Positions 22,780 to 34,795 are shown, counted from the stretch's first letter. The stretch is 64,000 nt of DNA from Gaertneriomyces semiglobifer (GCA_025558075.1 JAHLKF010000003.1:682001-746000), one strand, 5' to 3'. Notes: generated by a model not told the origin, from the letters alone. Numbers and translations are program-made.

Positions 22780-23623
22780 CTATGATACACTATTTTTATT
22801 AGCGGGCAAGATGCAGCCTTTGGAGCTGGAGCGTCTACTACTTGCACTTATGGATGTGCCTCTTCTGCTTATTGTAGACCGTCGATCGTCATTAACGGTT
22901 GTAGATCGTTGTATTTCTTCCAACTGAAGCTTCAATGCCTGATTTTCTTTGCGAAGCTTGTGTATAATGCTATTCTTCTCTTCTCCAATTGCCATTGCCA
23001 CACCATCAATTACTCTCATCAAGCGCCAGCATCTAAGAACAATGAGCAATCCAGCCACTTCCTCAGCACGACCTTTTAGTGAAAGATCTGCCACTAGCGA
23101 AGTAATGACAACGGCAGCATCGAATAGATGGAGTCGCGATGTCTTATAGAAGTAGCTGGGTCCAAACGCTATCAATCTCAGAAGAATTTCGAGTGTGAAC
23201 AGGGAAAGTATCACTAAGCTCATGATGGATAATACTCTCAGCCATGTTGGCTCCCCATGCCCAAAGCCCTGCTCGTGAAGTTGTCCTTCTTCAGAGTGCC
23301 CGTTGCTTTTGCAGTTCGAACCTTCCAAGAAAACCACGACAATTTCCGTGAGAAACAAAAATCAAGTCCAGAATGACCAGAACTAGCACAATGATATGTG
23401 CTCTGTGACATTCCAAAAGTTCTCCAATTCGATGCCTGATCGCCTTAACACGTTGAAATCTCGGGGCTACCTCGGTTGTAATAGAATCGGTGTTTTCTGG
23501 CAAAACAGATCCTGCAGGTGGGCAACAGTCACAGCCGATTTCCAGTGCGGTGTGCTCGTCCGCGCCATTTGCAGCATTCGTTGACAACTGCTGTTCCCCA
23601 CTAGGATGTCCGCTTGTAGTCAT
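22780..23623 (-). CDS. HVCN1: voltage-gated proton channel (Hv1/HVCN1-like), with an apparent frameshift in S1
   Basis: About 280 residues in two overlapping frames (23623 to about 23362, then about 23357 to 22780). S1 begins HIIVLVLVILDLI, with the Asp that sets proton selectivity, and continues only in the next frame (FLTEIVVVFLEG). The switch lies at an A5 run at 23357-23361 (T5 on the coding strand). S2 is LSIMSLVILSLFTLEILL, S3 HLFDAAVVITSLVADL, and S4 IVLRCWRLMRVIDG with the RxWRxxR signature. After S4 comes a coiled coil (HKLRKENQALKLQLEEIQ), which dimerises Hv1 channels. Hv1 channels let protons leave the cell on depolarisation. The usual Asn after the third S4 Arg is Asp here. A sequencing error, a pseudogene or a real frameshift could explain the break; no intron fits. 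Confidence 0.85.
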
Positions 23624-24090
23624 TCCACCCCACCCCCCAACAATCTACATCCCATTGAGCGTCACCTATTCCCTTCTCGGGTTCTCTTCGACCTTGACGC
23701 TGGGCCTTGAATTGATGAATTGAACGCTCGCGACGGTGCGTCACGTGACTCTGACGTTACTGACATATCTCCGCGGACATGGCGTCTAAAGGTCCAGCAA
23801 CGCTCTACGCTTCAGAATGAAGGAGTTGGCCTTGATGTCTTTGGTAGCTTCCTGATTAACGGATGAATGATATGTAGGCATTGTCATGTACTAATTTGTT
23901 CTTATCCTATCTTTACTGTTCCAATATAAATGCCGAATAGATACGAATCCAAGAAGTGTTTTGTGCCAGAATGCTAGGAAGGAAGTGCCGTGCTCCATGT
24001 AAAACCGTCGTCGTCGTCGGCCGTCGGCGGTAACGTAGAAGGCTATGTAAGCGCTATTCTATCTATGTGAAAACCACAGGGTAACCACTT
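23624..24090. other. intergenic
   Basis: About 470 bp between the proton-channel start and PDX2 stop. It holds a short CGT-rich simple stretch near 24005-24030; otherwise nothing. Confidence 0.45.
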
Positions 24091-24885
24091 CTAAGCTTTG
24101 GCACTCCTAACCATCTCAATGAACAACCGGTGGAAGCGAGTATCTTCGGTGAGCTCCGGATGAAACGCAGTAGCCAGCAGGTTTCCTTGCCTAACCGCCA
24201 CAATGTTTTCCTCTCCAGTTCTCTCCTTCTTGACTTTTGCAATAACCTCAACATCGTCCGCGTCTAGGGATTCAATGATGGGTGCCCGGATAAAAACTCC
24301 AGGGAAAGGTTTTGGGTCGGATAATGCCTCTACGTCAAGGTCGGCAACGAAAGAATCCACCTGCGCCCCAAAAGCGTTTCTCTTGACAGTAACATCTAAC
24401 CCGCCGATAAGGGTCTGTCCCCCTTTTTTGATCTTGTGTGCCGTGTTCGACAGAAGAATCATGCCTGCACAAGTGCCCTATCAACCAGTACACATCCATG
24501 AGCCATGAACGAGCGAATTCCCTAAGCATAAATCTAATTACCCAAACGGGTTTCTTTGACTTGACCCATTCTCGCAACGGCTCCATGACGCCCGAGCGCT
24601 CAGCGACGAGTGCCATAGTTGTGGATTCACCTCCGGGCAGAATCAGGGCATCGAGGCCACTGTTCTCTAACTGATCCTTTGTTTTCACTTGAATGATTTC
24701 GGCAACATCGTCTTTAAACCTCTTCAGTAGGTTGATGTGTTCGGCATAAGCTCCTTGTAGAGCTGTTCACGGAGTTCCGTGTAAGTATGCGGAGGAAACG
24801 GAAAGATGAAAGGCCCTTCGGCCCCACTACAGTCTACCGACTTACCCAGCACCCCAATCCGCAGCGGCTTCTTCGCTTCTGTCAT
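24091..24885 (-). CDS. PDX2: pyridoxal 5'-phosphate synthase glutaminase subunit (Pdx2/Sno)
   Basis: Three exons (24885-24846, 24762-24542, 24477-24091) encode 215 residues. The N-terminus reads IGVLALQGAYAEHINLLKR once intron 1 is removed. The oxyanion segment LILPGGESTTM follows. The nucleophile motif GTCAGMIL begins exactly at exon 3. The C-terminal triad segment is ATAFHPELTEDTRFH, with His and Glu. This class I glutamine amidotransferase supplies ammonia to Pdx1/Snz for de novo vitamin B6 synthesis. All three catalytic residues are present. The PDX1 partner is not in this window. Confidence 0.95.
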
Positions 24886-25632
24886 GGCCGTGAAATGTGA
24901 ATGTTGACTGCGAGGTTTGGTTTTTTGCAATGCGAGTGGCGACTGGAAGCGCTATTTCATATCAGACTCTCGACCAACGTTTGGGGACTGCTGCATGCGC
25001 ATGAACTGACTCTTTTGAACCTTTGCGAACATAGCTAACCCTCTGGACAACAGAAGCCTCAATTTGAACATACTGCGATCAATTGCGTTCTATCCATTTT
25101 CCTTGGTTCAGGTCGAACTGAATCAGTGGTCAAGAAACATGGCGCTACACCTCACAGAGTTCTGTTCACTGGCGGGGTAGATGTGCTCAACCTCAGTCGT
25201 TAATCTTCGAGCAACTTAAGAGTGCTAGTAGCCGCTTCATGAACCTCTCGTACAATTCGTTATATCTCGGTCACATCCAGCCAGGACTTCTTCAGCATCA
25301 CACAGGCACTGTGGAGTAACATATATAAAAGAAACCCATCCAGCACACAACGCTAATAATCACTTGCTATGGCACTTCTTCACAGCATGAATAAGTAATC
25401 AGGTCCGCATTTGCGTCCAGCATCTTCCGCACACATACTCAATTCACCATTAGGCAATATCGGGCGGCTAAGAACTCTGGCTAGCATTGAAAAGAAGAAG
25501 AATGACTGCCGTAGATCCACTGATTGTGGTTCAAGGCAATCAATGTCCGTCCTTTCGCTGGTCGTTTTGAAGTTCAGCTTAAAATGTGGTTCGCGCCGTG
25601 ATCGCCTTCTGGCCTTCCATAACACAGCGACG
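24886..25632. other. intergenic, divergent PDX2 / dynein LIC promoters
   Basis: About 750 bp. An open frame runs through the last 220 bp in phase with the dynein gene, so a start codon upstream of 25633 cannot be excluded. No other element seen. Confidence 0.4.
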
Positions 25633-27572
25633 ATGCCACCGCTTACACCTACTGCAGGCCCGCTTCCACCGGTATCACCGGTCGCTCCTACCGAGGGCAT
25701 CTGGTCCTCAATTCTTAAGAGCGTTGCGTCTCCCAAAAGTGTCTTGTCAAAGACTGTGCTTGTGGTTGGCCCACCGAATTCGGGCAAATCCGCTGTCATA
25801 AATTCAATACGGCAAGTGCCAACGAATGCCGCCGATAGTCTTGGTGGAAATGATCCGAATGATTATGAGATTGGGCTCTCGTATTCATGGGCGGATGTCA
25901 AGGATGATGATAATGAAGGTATTTCTAGGCCGCAGGAATTCCTCCAACAGTATAAAAGGCTTACTTCGGACATTCATTGCAGAGACGGTTGCCAGACTAG
26001 GTTTATATCATCTTTCTACGGAGCCAGCAGAAGGGAAGCTACTCGAACATGCAATAACGGAGCAAGCATTTGACGATACGGTACTGGTAATCGCGCTGGA
26101 TTGGTCCAAGCCATGGGACTTCGTAAAGGTGCTGGAAGATTGGTTCACGGTGCTGGACAACATCGTCAACCAACTAGGGGAGGTTGGAGAGAACGCAAAG
26201 CGGAATCGTAAGTCTCGGTCTCGATGCAGTGCTAGATGTCGTTGATGTTGATCTGCGAAGTGCGTAGTCGAAACATACCTCAAAACGTACACCGACCCCA
26301 GTAGCGACGTCATGGAAGTCGAGGGAGACTCCGCGACTTCAGTCAATGCAAGCACGAGTGTTCGCGATCATGCGATAGATTTACCATTACCTGATGGGTG
26401 CCTCATCAAGAACCTTGGACTTCCCATCGTCGTCGTGGCATGCAAGGCGAGTTTGTTGTTGGTAGCGTTTATAGGCGTGGCGCTGACTATGTTTCCCAGG
26501 CGGATTTAACATCCGAGCTAGAACGGCAGAGGGATTACAAAGAAGAGAAATTTGATTACATCCAGCAGGTGTTGCGTACCATATGTCTGAAATGTAAGCG
26601 TTATTAGTTGCAATTGCGCGATGAGACTATTTCTGACCAATATGTAGACGGGGCAGCATTATTCTATACTAGCTCGCGCTACCCTAAGACTCTTACGGAC
26701 CTTCGTGCATATATTTTGCATCGCCTGCACCCGCAATCGTTCAGTTTCACTCAGCGACCAGAAGTTGTGGAGAGAGATACCGTCCTTGTTCCTAGCGGAT
26801 GGGATAGCTGGGGTAAGATTGGAATCCTGCGAGAAGGGTTCGATTGCAATGCGTACGTGGGAGAGGGCGCTCACGAGCGATACTTGAATGGTATCGGATG
26901 GGTTGGCGATGAGGTGCGTTACCTAGAGCATGTACGAAACATCCGATCCACTCATTTGCATGCGTTACAGACACTGCCGGACCAGGAAACGGTCATGGCT
27001 GAACCCGAGCAGTCCTTTTTACAGCGTCTACTGGATAATTTAAATAGTACAGTCGCAACACCCAAGGCCTATCCTGATAACACACGTTCCTCCTCCACTG
27101 CCAGTGCTCATCCCGTGTTAAATATTCCCAGTCCTGGGTTGAATACAGAGACAGAAGATGTAACAGCACGATTAGCGAAGCTGGCTGCGATGAAGGTAAG
27201 GTGCTCAATCTTAAGTATGACTTCAAGAGGCCAACGATTCTTTCCGTGTTTTAGGAGATACATACGCCCCCGACAGCTAGAGCGAACGCTGCTGACCTGT
27301 CTCGCATCTCGTCGGATTCAATATCGCGTGCGGCTAGCATCATTAACACAACATCGACAACGTCCACTCTGGGTGCCACCCACGCTTCCGGGGCGCCACC
27401 TACAAATCAAAACGAAGTTCTAGCCAGTTTCTTCCAGTCATTGTTGGCTAAGAAAACAACCGTTAGTACTGGTACGAGAACGGGGAGTAGCAGCGTGACG
27501 CCAACTGGCAGTCTTGGCAGATCTAGTGGAGCCAGCACCGCAAAGAACCGGAGCGCTGAAGGACAAAAATAA
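25633..27572 (+). CDS. cytoplasmic dynein light intermediate chain
   Basis: Six exons (25633-25918, 25983-26207, 26268-26446, 26500-26593, 26648-27195, 27255-27572) encode 549 residues. A P-loop-like GPPNSGKSAVIN follows IWSSILKSV. The Ras-like core continues with VLVIALDWSKPWDF, NLGLPIVVVACKADLTSELE, RDYKEEKFDYIQ and YGAALFYTSSRYPKTL. The C-terminal tail has the LIC-type helix NEVLASFFQSLLAKK, the adaptor-binding element, in a Ser/Thr-rich region. LIC links the dynein motor to cargo adaptors. Intron 3 (26447-26499) appears to use a GC donor: removing it gives exact spacing with animal LIC, whereas the nearest GT would insert five extra residues. Start 25633 is the most likely of several in-frame ATGs. 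Confidence 0.92.
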
Positions 27573-27804
27573 TATGAATGCCGCTTGTATTTGTGCCAAT
27601 GACCACTATAGCGCTAGTCTAGTTCAGAAATTAATGCAAAAGTTTGCAAGCTGATACCGTGACACTTGCACGGGTTGCCTAATCCTCGGCTCGATTTAGC
27701 ACAACATCGGTTAATTATCTTGAAAGTGTGTGAGGCCCCTCGACCCGAGTCAGTTCACATCACAGCACAGGGAGAGTGATCAGCGTCGCAGTGTATTGTG
27801 TTTA

Positions 27805-30800
27805 TCAGCCGATTCTTTTCCCTCTTCGCTTTCTCGCGAGCCCTCCATCTCTAGCCGTGCTCTTGTCTTTATTAGATCGGCACAGCGGACAGAACAAACC
27901 GTCGCGTTTCTTTAACCGAATCGCTACTTCGGCGACATCCCTAATGGAATGGGTCACCTGCTCTAATTGAATGTTAGACGCCAATCCTGATGTCGATAGC
28001 GAGGGCCGGTGATAAATCAGTCGCACGGCTTTATCTGTGCGCCGCTGTAGTGAGGTTGTAGAAGAGGCATCTATCGCAGGGGAATTGATCGCAGGTGCAG
28101 CAACTGACGAAGTAAGGCACTGCAAGTGATACACATGAGTGCAAAAGAAAGTAACTAGTGTTGTGTCGTCGGCATAGTCGAATCCTGTATGGCAAGTTGC
28201 GCATGTCACATCGGCTAAATCAAGGAGAAGCCCCTGTTAGTCCCGACATTATGACGCTCCAAGTGCGCCGGGCACTTACGATCAAGCAGCATTCCACGCC
28301 TTTGCGCTCGGTAAAGAGTGTCCAACAGCTCGGCAGTATCGCTAATCAGAATTTTCTCACAACCTTCCCTCAATTCCATCTGAATCCCGATATCATTCAT
28401 AATTTTGATCAAGGCTTTCTTCAAACCGGGTATCTCTAGTCCTTCAGGTATCCTTTCCACTGCTCTAATTGGATTAATGTAGCCTCCCAAGTTTTCAAGC
28501 AGTCCCACGATGAATGACGGTTTATCCATGCTATACTTTAATAGATCCTCCCACAGTTCGTCATCATTTTGTTCTTTGGCAAACTCGATGGCACGCTTCA
28601 CGTCACCCAAACGGGAAATGATGAGGTTCAGAGCGGTGCGATTATCACCCATTTTGCCCAGTAAGAAAACCATTTCTGGTACAAGGTCGCGTTTCTGGCA
28701 GATGGAATACGCGGTTTGGACAGAGTACGCGGGCGACAACCTCAAGAAGTCTATCAGCCGTGGTGGATCAAAGTCGGCGTAAAGAGATATTTGCAAATGA
28801 TGGAACTGTGCACTCGCTTGGGCGTCCAGTTTGAAAAGCGCGTCGAGAAAAATGTGGAGGAACTTCCTATGTGGCGCGAGATGTGGAACAACTTGGGTGG
28901 CAAGGATGTGGTCTGGATGGCTAATCAATAGCTGAACGCCTGGCATTCGCGTCGCTGCTCGGGTTTTGCCAAGCTCGATATCTTCACCAATATCTCGCAA
29001 CTCCGTGTCTCCGGTTCCAGCAATTGCCATGGCAATCTCATTCGCAATCTCGGGACTGGAATTGAGGCAATAATCATCATACTCCATAATGAGAATGGCA
29101 TGGTCTTGCACAAACGAGTAAAGATTGTGCTCTTTCACGAAATCCAGCACATCGGCGGCCCGTAACAGTAGTCCGTAGAATAATGCCCTGTCGTACCGCC
29201 TGGCATGCATATGAAGCTCCTTCGCGGCCTCTTGCAGATACCTCACAGCAGGACCTTCTGTCTCCATTGCGTTCTCAACTTCATGGACCAACGCCGAAGC
29301 ATCATAGATATCGGAAGGCCAGCTTCTTATTGTCTCCAAGAACATCTTTACATCCACCTTCAGGAGTTGAGTCAGTACGAGCTTGTACGTAGTATTTTCC
29401 AGTTGAGGGTTTTGCACCGGCAGGTACGGAAAGAGCTTTCTTAGTTGTCCAGCAACATTAAACTTCGCGACCCACTCTTCCCATAAAGCCTGGTCCGTGC
29501 GCAGAATTTTCGGACAAGTCGCGGCGACTTCATCGTAACGCCCCTCACCCATTAGTGTAGCCATGTATTTTTGACCTATGTCCAGGATGGAATTGACCTG
29601 CAAACGCCCTTCGTAGTTCGGCCCGGCGGCTTCTGCAATTCGCAAAGCTTCTTCGTATCGCTTACGATCGACCAACCACTCAATATGATCAGATACGTCC
29701 CGGGGCTTTGCCACCACAATATCCTTCGGCGAAACCACGTAGAACGTGGCTTCACTTGGGTTAGTCCCTGGAAGATATTCTGTTCACTGAATCTTAAGTA
29801 ATTGTTGCGAGGCATGCGCATCAGTATCCAGAAGCGCGCACCTAGCTGGTAATCGTTTGCCTGGTAATGTTCAAAGCCGAGGAGGGATAGTACGTCATTG
29901 GCAATAGTAGCACCGTGAGAGTCTACCACACGTATCTCCGGTGGTTGTGCTTTCTATGATTGAAATAAGTATGCCGCATGAGATCATCCCTACGCGTCTT
30001 ACCCACCGATCGCTTTGTTGCGTTTTGCTCAAGGACATCCACATTTCGCAGTTCGGCTAGGTTTGTCATAAATGAGAGTAACACAATATCGTCACCCAAC
30101 GGCGCCAGCCCAGACACGACAAAGTCTGTTCTAAATCTGGTTCAAAATATGTCAGAGGTAATATAGGTGCTCGATGTCTGAATCTGGTACGTACTGGCAA
30201 ACAATCTCCACATATTTTGACGGCAGTCCGGACGCAATGTCCATCTTAGATCGTTCCTAGCCTCTACTGTCAGCCTATTGCGGCAAGTGGAAGAGGTAGG
30301 AAAGGCACTACCTTTATCACGCAGAGCTTGACATTATCCGCCCAGCCGATCAAAAGTTCAACGTCGGATTTCCAAACCAAGTTGCACCGAAACAAGTCCG
30401 CCCTGGGACTATTTGGCGGCCTATCAATATAGGCAAACTTCTGTTGGCTAGCTATATCATAGATTTTGACACCCTTCGGAGAGGTGTTAAAGGAACCAAC
30501 TAAAGTTCAGCCGAACGAGAGTTTACTTACGGCTTCGTTTGCCCAAGCTACAAAGGTGGCTCTCCACTTAACATTGTAGATGGGTCCTTCGCCAGAACTG
30601 ATGACGATGTCCTTATTTCCGAACCATCCTGTTTGATGTAAGTTAAAGGTCGCGCGTAAAGGACCAAGGATGATGGTGATGGTGAACATACCTTTGCCAC
30701 TCTGCAGCAGGTATTCCGCCATCCCTCCGGATATAAATTGCCGAGTATTCTTACGGCTATAGTCGGGTTCAAGCGCAACAGCTTTCACTGGCCTCTGATA

Positions 30801-31757
30801 GTTGAACTTCTGCACTTCTTGAGAGTACAGGCTGCTAATAACCACCTTTCCTACGAAAGTCCCGTCAACTACTCTTCGCAGGATCAGCGGCGAACTCCGA
30901 CACTTACCATCAACAGAAGCACTGGCGACGTATTCACCTCCGGTGTCTATACTCAGCGATGTGACCGTTGCGGAGTGGGACTGAAAGCGCTTCACATCTG
31001 TGCCCATAATGTCAAGAATATGTACAGCCCCCCAGTGCGTTCCCAACGCCTGCGGACGAAAAGCGTCAAGCCGAGTGATAATGAATGCGTTCGTCCTCAG
31101 ACATACCAAAAACCTATCAGACACAGCCATCGCGCTCACAGCATCCTTCTTGAGAGTCTCTGACAGAGTGCCGCCAAGCCGTTGATACTTAAGCTTGGGT
31201 TCCTCATCCTCATGATCAGATGCCTCTTCTTCATCTGAAAAACGTTCCTCCAGCTCGTCCTCTGTAGCAGCCTCATCCGTTTCTTCTTCTTCGTCAGTTT
31301 CTTCTTCTTCATTCGTGTCATCATCTTCCGATTCAAGATCCTCATCATCGTCTACGCGAGGGGACTTTTCAGCAACAGCTTCTTCCGGTGCATCCTCAAC
31401 ATGATTCTCATCTGCATCTCCAACCTCCTCGGGAGCGCTTTCTCGGTGCACGCCAGGAGTTCGTGGGGCCCCATTTTCAGTTTCTAGCCTGTCACCAAAG
31501 ACTTCAGATTGTGCATCACCGTGCGTGACTGGCACTGATGTGAGCTCGTCATCCATGTTTTCAATGAGCTGGCTCCTAATAGTGATAGGACTGTACACAT
31601 TCTCCATTTGAAGTATGTCGTCGACTTCATCTTCCGCCAAGTCCTCTTTTACGCGATCTGCTATAGTCGCTGGGTGCCCTTTAGGAATAGGCTTAGTTCT
31701 GTCATCAAGCTCGCTCCTAATCGGCACGGAAGAACTTTGAGGGCTGGTGTCGGCCAT
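27805..31757 (-). CDS. VPS41: Vps41, HOPS tethering complex subunit
   Basis: Ten exons (31757-31107, 31049-30908, 30850-30692, 30628-30531, 30473-30312, 30256-30195, 30136-30003, 29949-29842, 29767-28280, 28214-27805) encode about 1,137 residues. A roughly 200-residue acidic, disordered N-terminal extension precedes the WD40 propeller (FLALGTHWGAVHILDIMG, RFQSHSATVTSLSID). Then come the Vps41 marker SPKDIVVAKPRDVSDHIEWL and a long alpha-solenoid with the CHCR region (ISLYADFDPPRLIDFLR, KRAIEFAKEQNDDELWEDLL, YSMDKPSFIVGLLENLGG). A C-terminal RING-like domain (CATCHTGF ... CTHVYHLQCL ... CPLCRS) ends it. HOPS tethers late endosomes, AP-3 vesicles and autophagosomes to the vacuole. Intron 1 is 57 nt and stop-free. 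The gene converges with the dynein gene. Confidence 0.94.
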
Positions 31758-31901
31758 GCCCTGTTTACATCGTCTGGTTCAGGAATCGTTTGACGGTTCC
31801 TCGCCTCTTACCCTCGCGTTTCTGAAGTTACGATTTGCATGTTGGGATTGAAGTTAAAACGCTCAAGGATCAATTATCAACGGCACTGACGAATTCAAAA
31901 G
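31758..31901. promoter_or_regulatory. 144-bp bidirectional promoter, VPS41 / WD40 gene
   Basis: Short divergent intergenic DNA between two start codons; no individual site assigned. Confidence 0.5.
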
Positions 31902-33356
31902 ATGATTCAAGCGGCGATGGACGAAGACCAGATTGGCCCCAACATTTCCAGTGATGCACAGAACTTCTTCCAATCTGATCGAGACCTTGAGATTGAACAG
32001 AACCGACAGCGCAAGAAAGCCGAGAGTGCAGCCAAGGATGCGCCTGGAAAGCCCATTACACTATCATCCAAAGTGCTCTCCGTAAGCCTTTCTGATGACA
32101 GGAAGACTGCGTACACAGCGGAATCTGGGCATGTTGCGCGGAAAGTGGATCTGGCGGTATGAACAACGCAGTGCTGGATGGAGGAAAACCACCTATGCTC
32201 ATCGTATGGCTCGTTAAAAAGACAGGCAGAGTCATTACTACTTTCAAAGGCCATGCAGGACCTGTTACATCCGTTGCTATTGGGCTTACGAGTACAGGGG
32301 ATGAGTACATCATAACAAGTTCTTGGGACAAGACTGCTCGCAGGTGGAATGCTACAGGGGAGCCGGAGATGACATATAACGGTCATACTGACTTTGTCAA
32401 GAAAGTTGTCATTTTCGGCAAAAGTGTGTTCACTGCTTCGAGTGATGGCACCGTGCGACAGTGGGATGCCCTGACAGGAGAATGTCTCCGAGTTTTCAAA
32501 GATCATACGCGAGCAGTGGAGGACATTGTGCTCACAGAAGATGGAAGGGTGATGTATTCCGCATCGTCGGATACTACCATAAAAAAGTGGGATACCTCAA
32601 CTGGGCAAGTGCTTTCGACACTCCGCGGGCATCTGACCTCAGTCTATGCACTGCTGTTAGATGATGGCTCACTGTGGTCTGGTACGTTCTATGAATGTTC
32701 GTATTCCATTTGCCATGTGTTAATGACTATGTTTCAGCGTCCGCGGACAAGACAGCAAAGCGGTGGGATCTAGAAGTATGTTATACTATCCCGTCACGCC
32801 CATTTCGTCACACATGATTAACCCGTATTTCTAGACGGAGACACCAGATGTAACGCTGGAGCACCCAGATTTCGTAAAGTCCTTATGCTTTCTCCCTGGT
32901 GCTGCGTATTTGGTGACAGGGTGTCGAGATGAGAATGTACGGATATGGGATATTGCGGTAAGACCAGTTTCTATATTACTTCACGTACTACACTCTTGAT
33001 TGCTGATGCACACCAACCTTGTAGAGTGAAAAATGTATCAAAACGTTGACTGGGCACTATGGTGAAGTCTCTGGGCTAGCCTGTTTGGGCAGCAAGTTAT
33101 ATTCAGCTTCGCTAGACGGAACAATACGAACGTGGTTTTTAACTGGTAAGCTCAACTTCAAAGGCCCTGCTTCGTTGGTGTTCAACGGCGACTAATGCAA
33201 TGGAAAGAACAAGATTTGAAAAGCCCTGGGCAATCGACACTCGATGCTCCAAAGAAAGAACCAGCCGTGATTCGCAAGACTAAAAAGGATGTCACATTAA
33301 CAGAGGAAGAGGAACGGGAGCTTGCGGAGCTAATGGGTAGCGATGACGATTTATAA
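31902..33356 (+). CDS. WD40-repeat protein of unknown function
   Basis: Six exons (31902-32156, 32222-32681, 32738-32775, 32835-32957, 33025-33145, 33208-33356) encode 381 residues. An N-terminal acidic/charged stretch of about 50 residues is followed by roughly seven WD40 units. Examples are ATGRVITTFKGHAGPVTSVA, IITSSWDKTARRWNATGE, TASSDGTVRQWDALTGE, SASSDTTIKKWDTSTGQ, GCRDENVRIWDIA and SASLDGTIRTWFLT. The tail is charged and ends in ELAELMGSDDDL. The last intron has a GACTAAT branch motif 17 nt before its acceptor; reading through it would end the protein early at a TAA. I do not recognise a specific orthologue; a scaffold role is all that the fold suggests. Confidence 0.85.
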
Positions 33357-33520
33357 TCGACTCGATAGGTGCTTGCCGCACCGAATGTAAGGAGGCCCAC
33401 GCCGATGACAGGCTGGAGCTCCAACACCAGACATAATAGATGAGGCGACAACAGGTGGATTGCGTGTCGGTAAAGGATAACTTAAATAATAAAGCAGTAC
33501 CAAATAGTTTATCGTATCAG

Positions 33521-34795
33521 CTATTTCTTGCCTCTGCCTCCTGCCCTCCGTGACTTCCCCGGGCGATTTTTCGTCACCCCAGCTTTGCCTTTCATCTTTT
33601 TATAATCAAACCCTCCCATGTCCGATGTACTGGTGGAGGTGTTGCTCTTCTTGAACTTTTTCTTGCCACCAAATCCAAATTTCTCGTCTCTGCGCTTGCG
33701 CTTAGCACCAGGACCGCCCTTCCCTCCAGCCTTTCGTCCAGCCGAGTTGTCCTTCTCAAGCTCAATACCAAAGTCATCGTCTGCATCCTCCCGACTGCCC
33801 TCCGCTGAAGCATGCTTCTTACGAGCAACCTTGACCTTTTCAATCTCTGCTTTCTTCTGCTTCTCACGCTGAGCCAACTTTTCTTGTTGTACCTTCTTAC
33901 CGAACTGTTCGATTTGCACGAAAAAGATGAAACGGTGAGCATCTCGACCTGGATTAGCCAATCGCAAAAACTCAATGCCGTACCTTTTTGAGATCTCTTT
34001 GCTTGCGAGCTTGTTCTGCAGCCTGCATCGAGGCAGCTTCGTCGAGTAGCTTTTGACGAACCTTCGCCATGTGTTCGTCGCTCTTAACCATTTCTGCGAA
34101 GTAATCATCCGGTCGGGAGAAGGCAACGCCTGCCGCCCTGCACCTTTTGCGGCCTTCAACAGCTGCATATACTGCCTGATTGTAAATGGCCTGTTCCCTC
34201 TTCAGATCGTCATCGACATCCGCAGCATCCAAGTCCAAAGGTGTAGGTGACGTTATAGCCATAATTTGTATCCACGGTAGCTTGTTATCTTTCCTGTCAA
34301 GGCGAATATCATCCAAGCGAGATAATAGCGCTGTCTTTTGGAAAGAAGCACACTTTAGCGGTGGAAACAGTCAGCCATGTGGACTATACTTACTGTATTA
34401 TTCGCAAACACTTTTTCCACGAGAACATCTTCCTCATCATCTTCTGTTTCTTTCTGTCCGCTCAGAGCAAGCAGAGCTTTCAGTTCTGCCTCCGCCTCGT
34501 CATCGTCAATTACAGGCTCATCCGTTTCCGCGACTGGGCCTTCCGTGTCCATATCCAGCCTGCGGCCATTGTCCAACTTTGCCTTCCTTTTCTTTGATGC
34601 CTTCTTCACTTGCGCAGGTTCGTCCTCGTTTAATAGCTCGGCAACCTCGGGATCCATTTCCAACTCCTGTTCTTCAATAAAGGACGCTACATCCAGTTCA
34701 GCCGGCTCCTCGTCTGCAGTTTTCTTCCCTTTCTTGAAACCTCCACCCTGCTTCTTCTTCTGGTGTTGTTGCGCATGCCTCTTTGATTTCGCCAT
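33521..34795 (-). CDS. EBP2: Ebp2, 60S ribosome assembly factor
   Basis: Three exons (34795-34394, 34334-33984, 33904-33521) encode 378 residues. The N-terminus is a Lys/Gln-rich start (MAKSKRHAQQHQKKK) and an acidic region. The Ebp2 core is recognisable in the segments RLDDIRLDRKDNKLPWIQIM, REQAIYNQAVYAAVEG, GVAFSRPDDYFAEMVKSDEH and KKFGKKVQQEKLAQREKQKK. The C-terminus is very basic: KFGFGGKKKFKKSN and a closing RPGKSRRAGGRGKK. Ebp2 works with Rrp1-associated factors in the nucleolus on early pre-60S particles. The order of segments matches human EBNA1BP2, which makes the assignment firm. Confidence 0.93.

Noticed and set aside
33146..33207. Read-through end of the WD40 protein (TAA at about 33193)
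   Set aside because: A 62-nt intron with GTAAGC donor and GACTAAT branch restores a conserved-looking charged tail.
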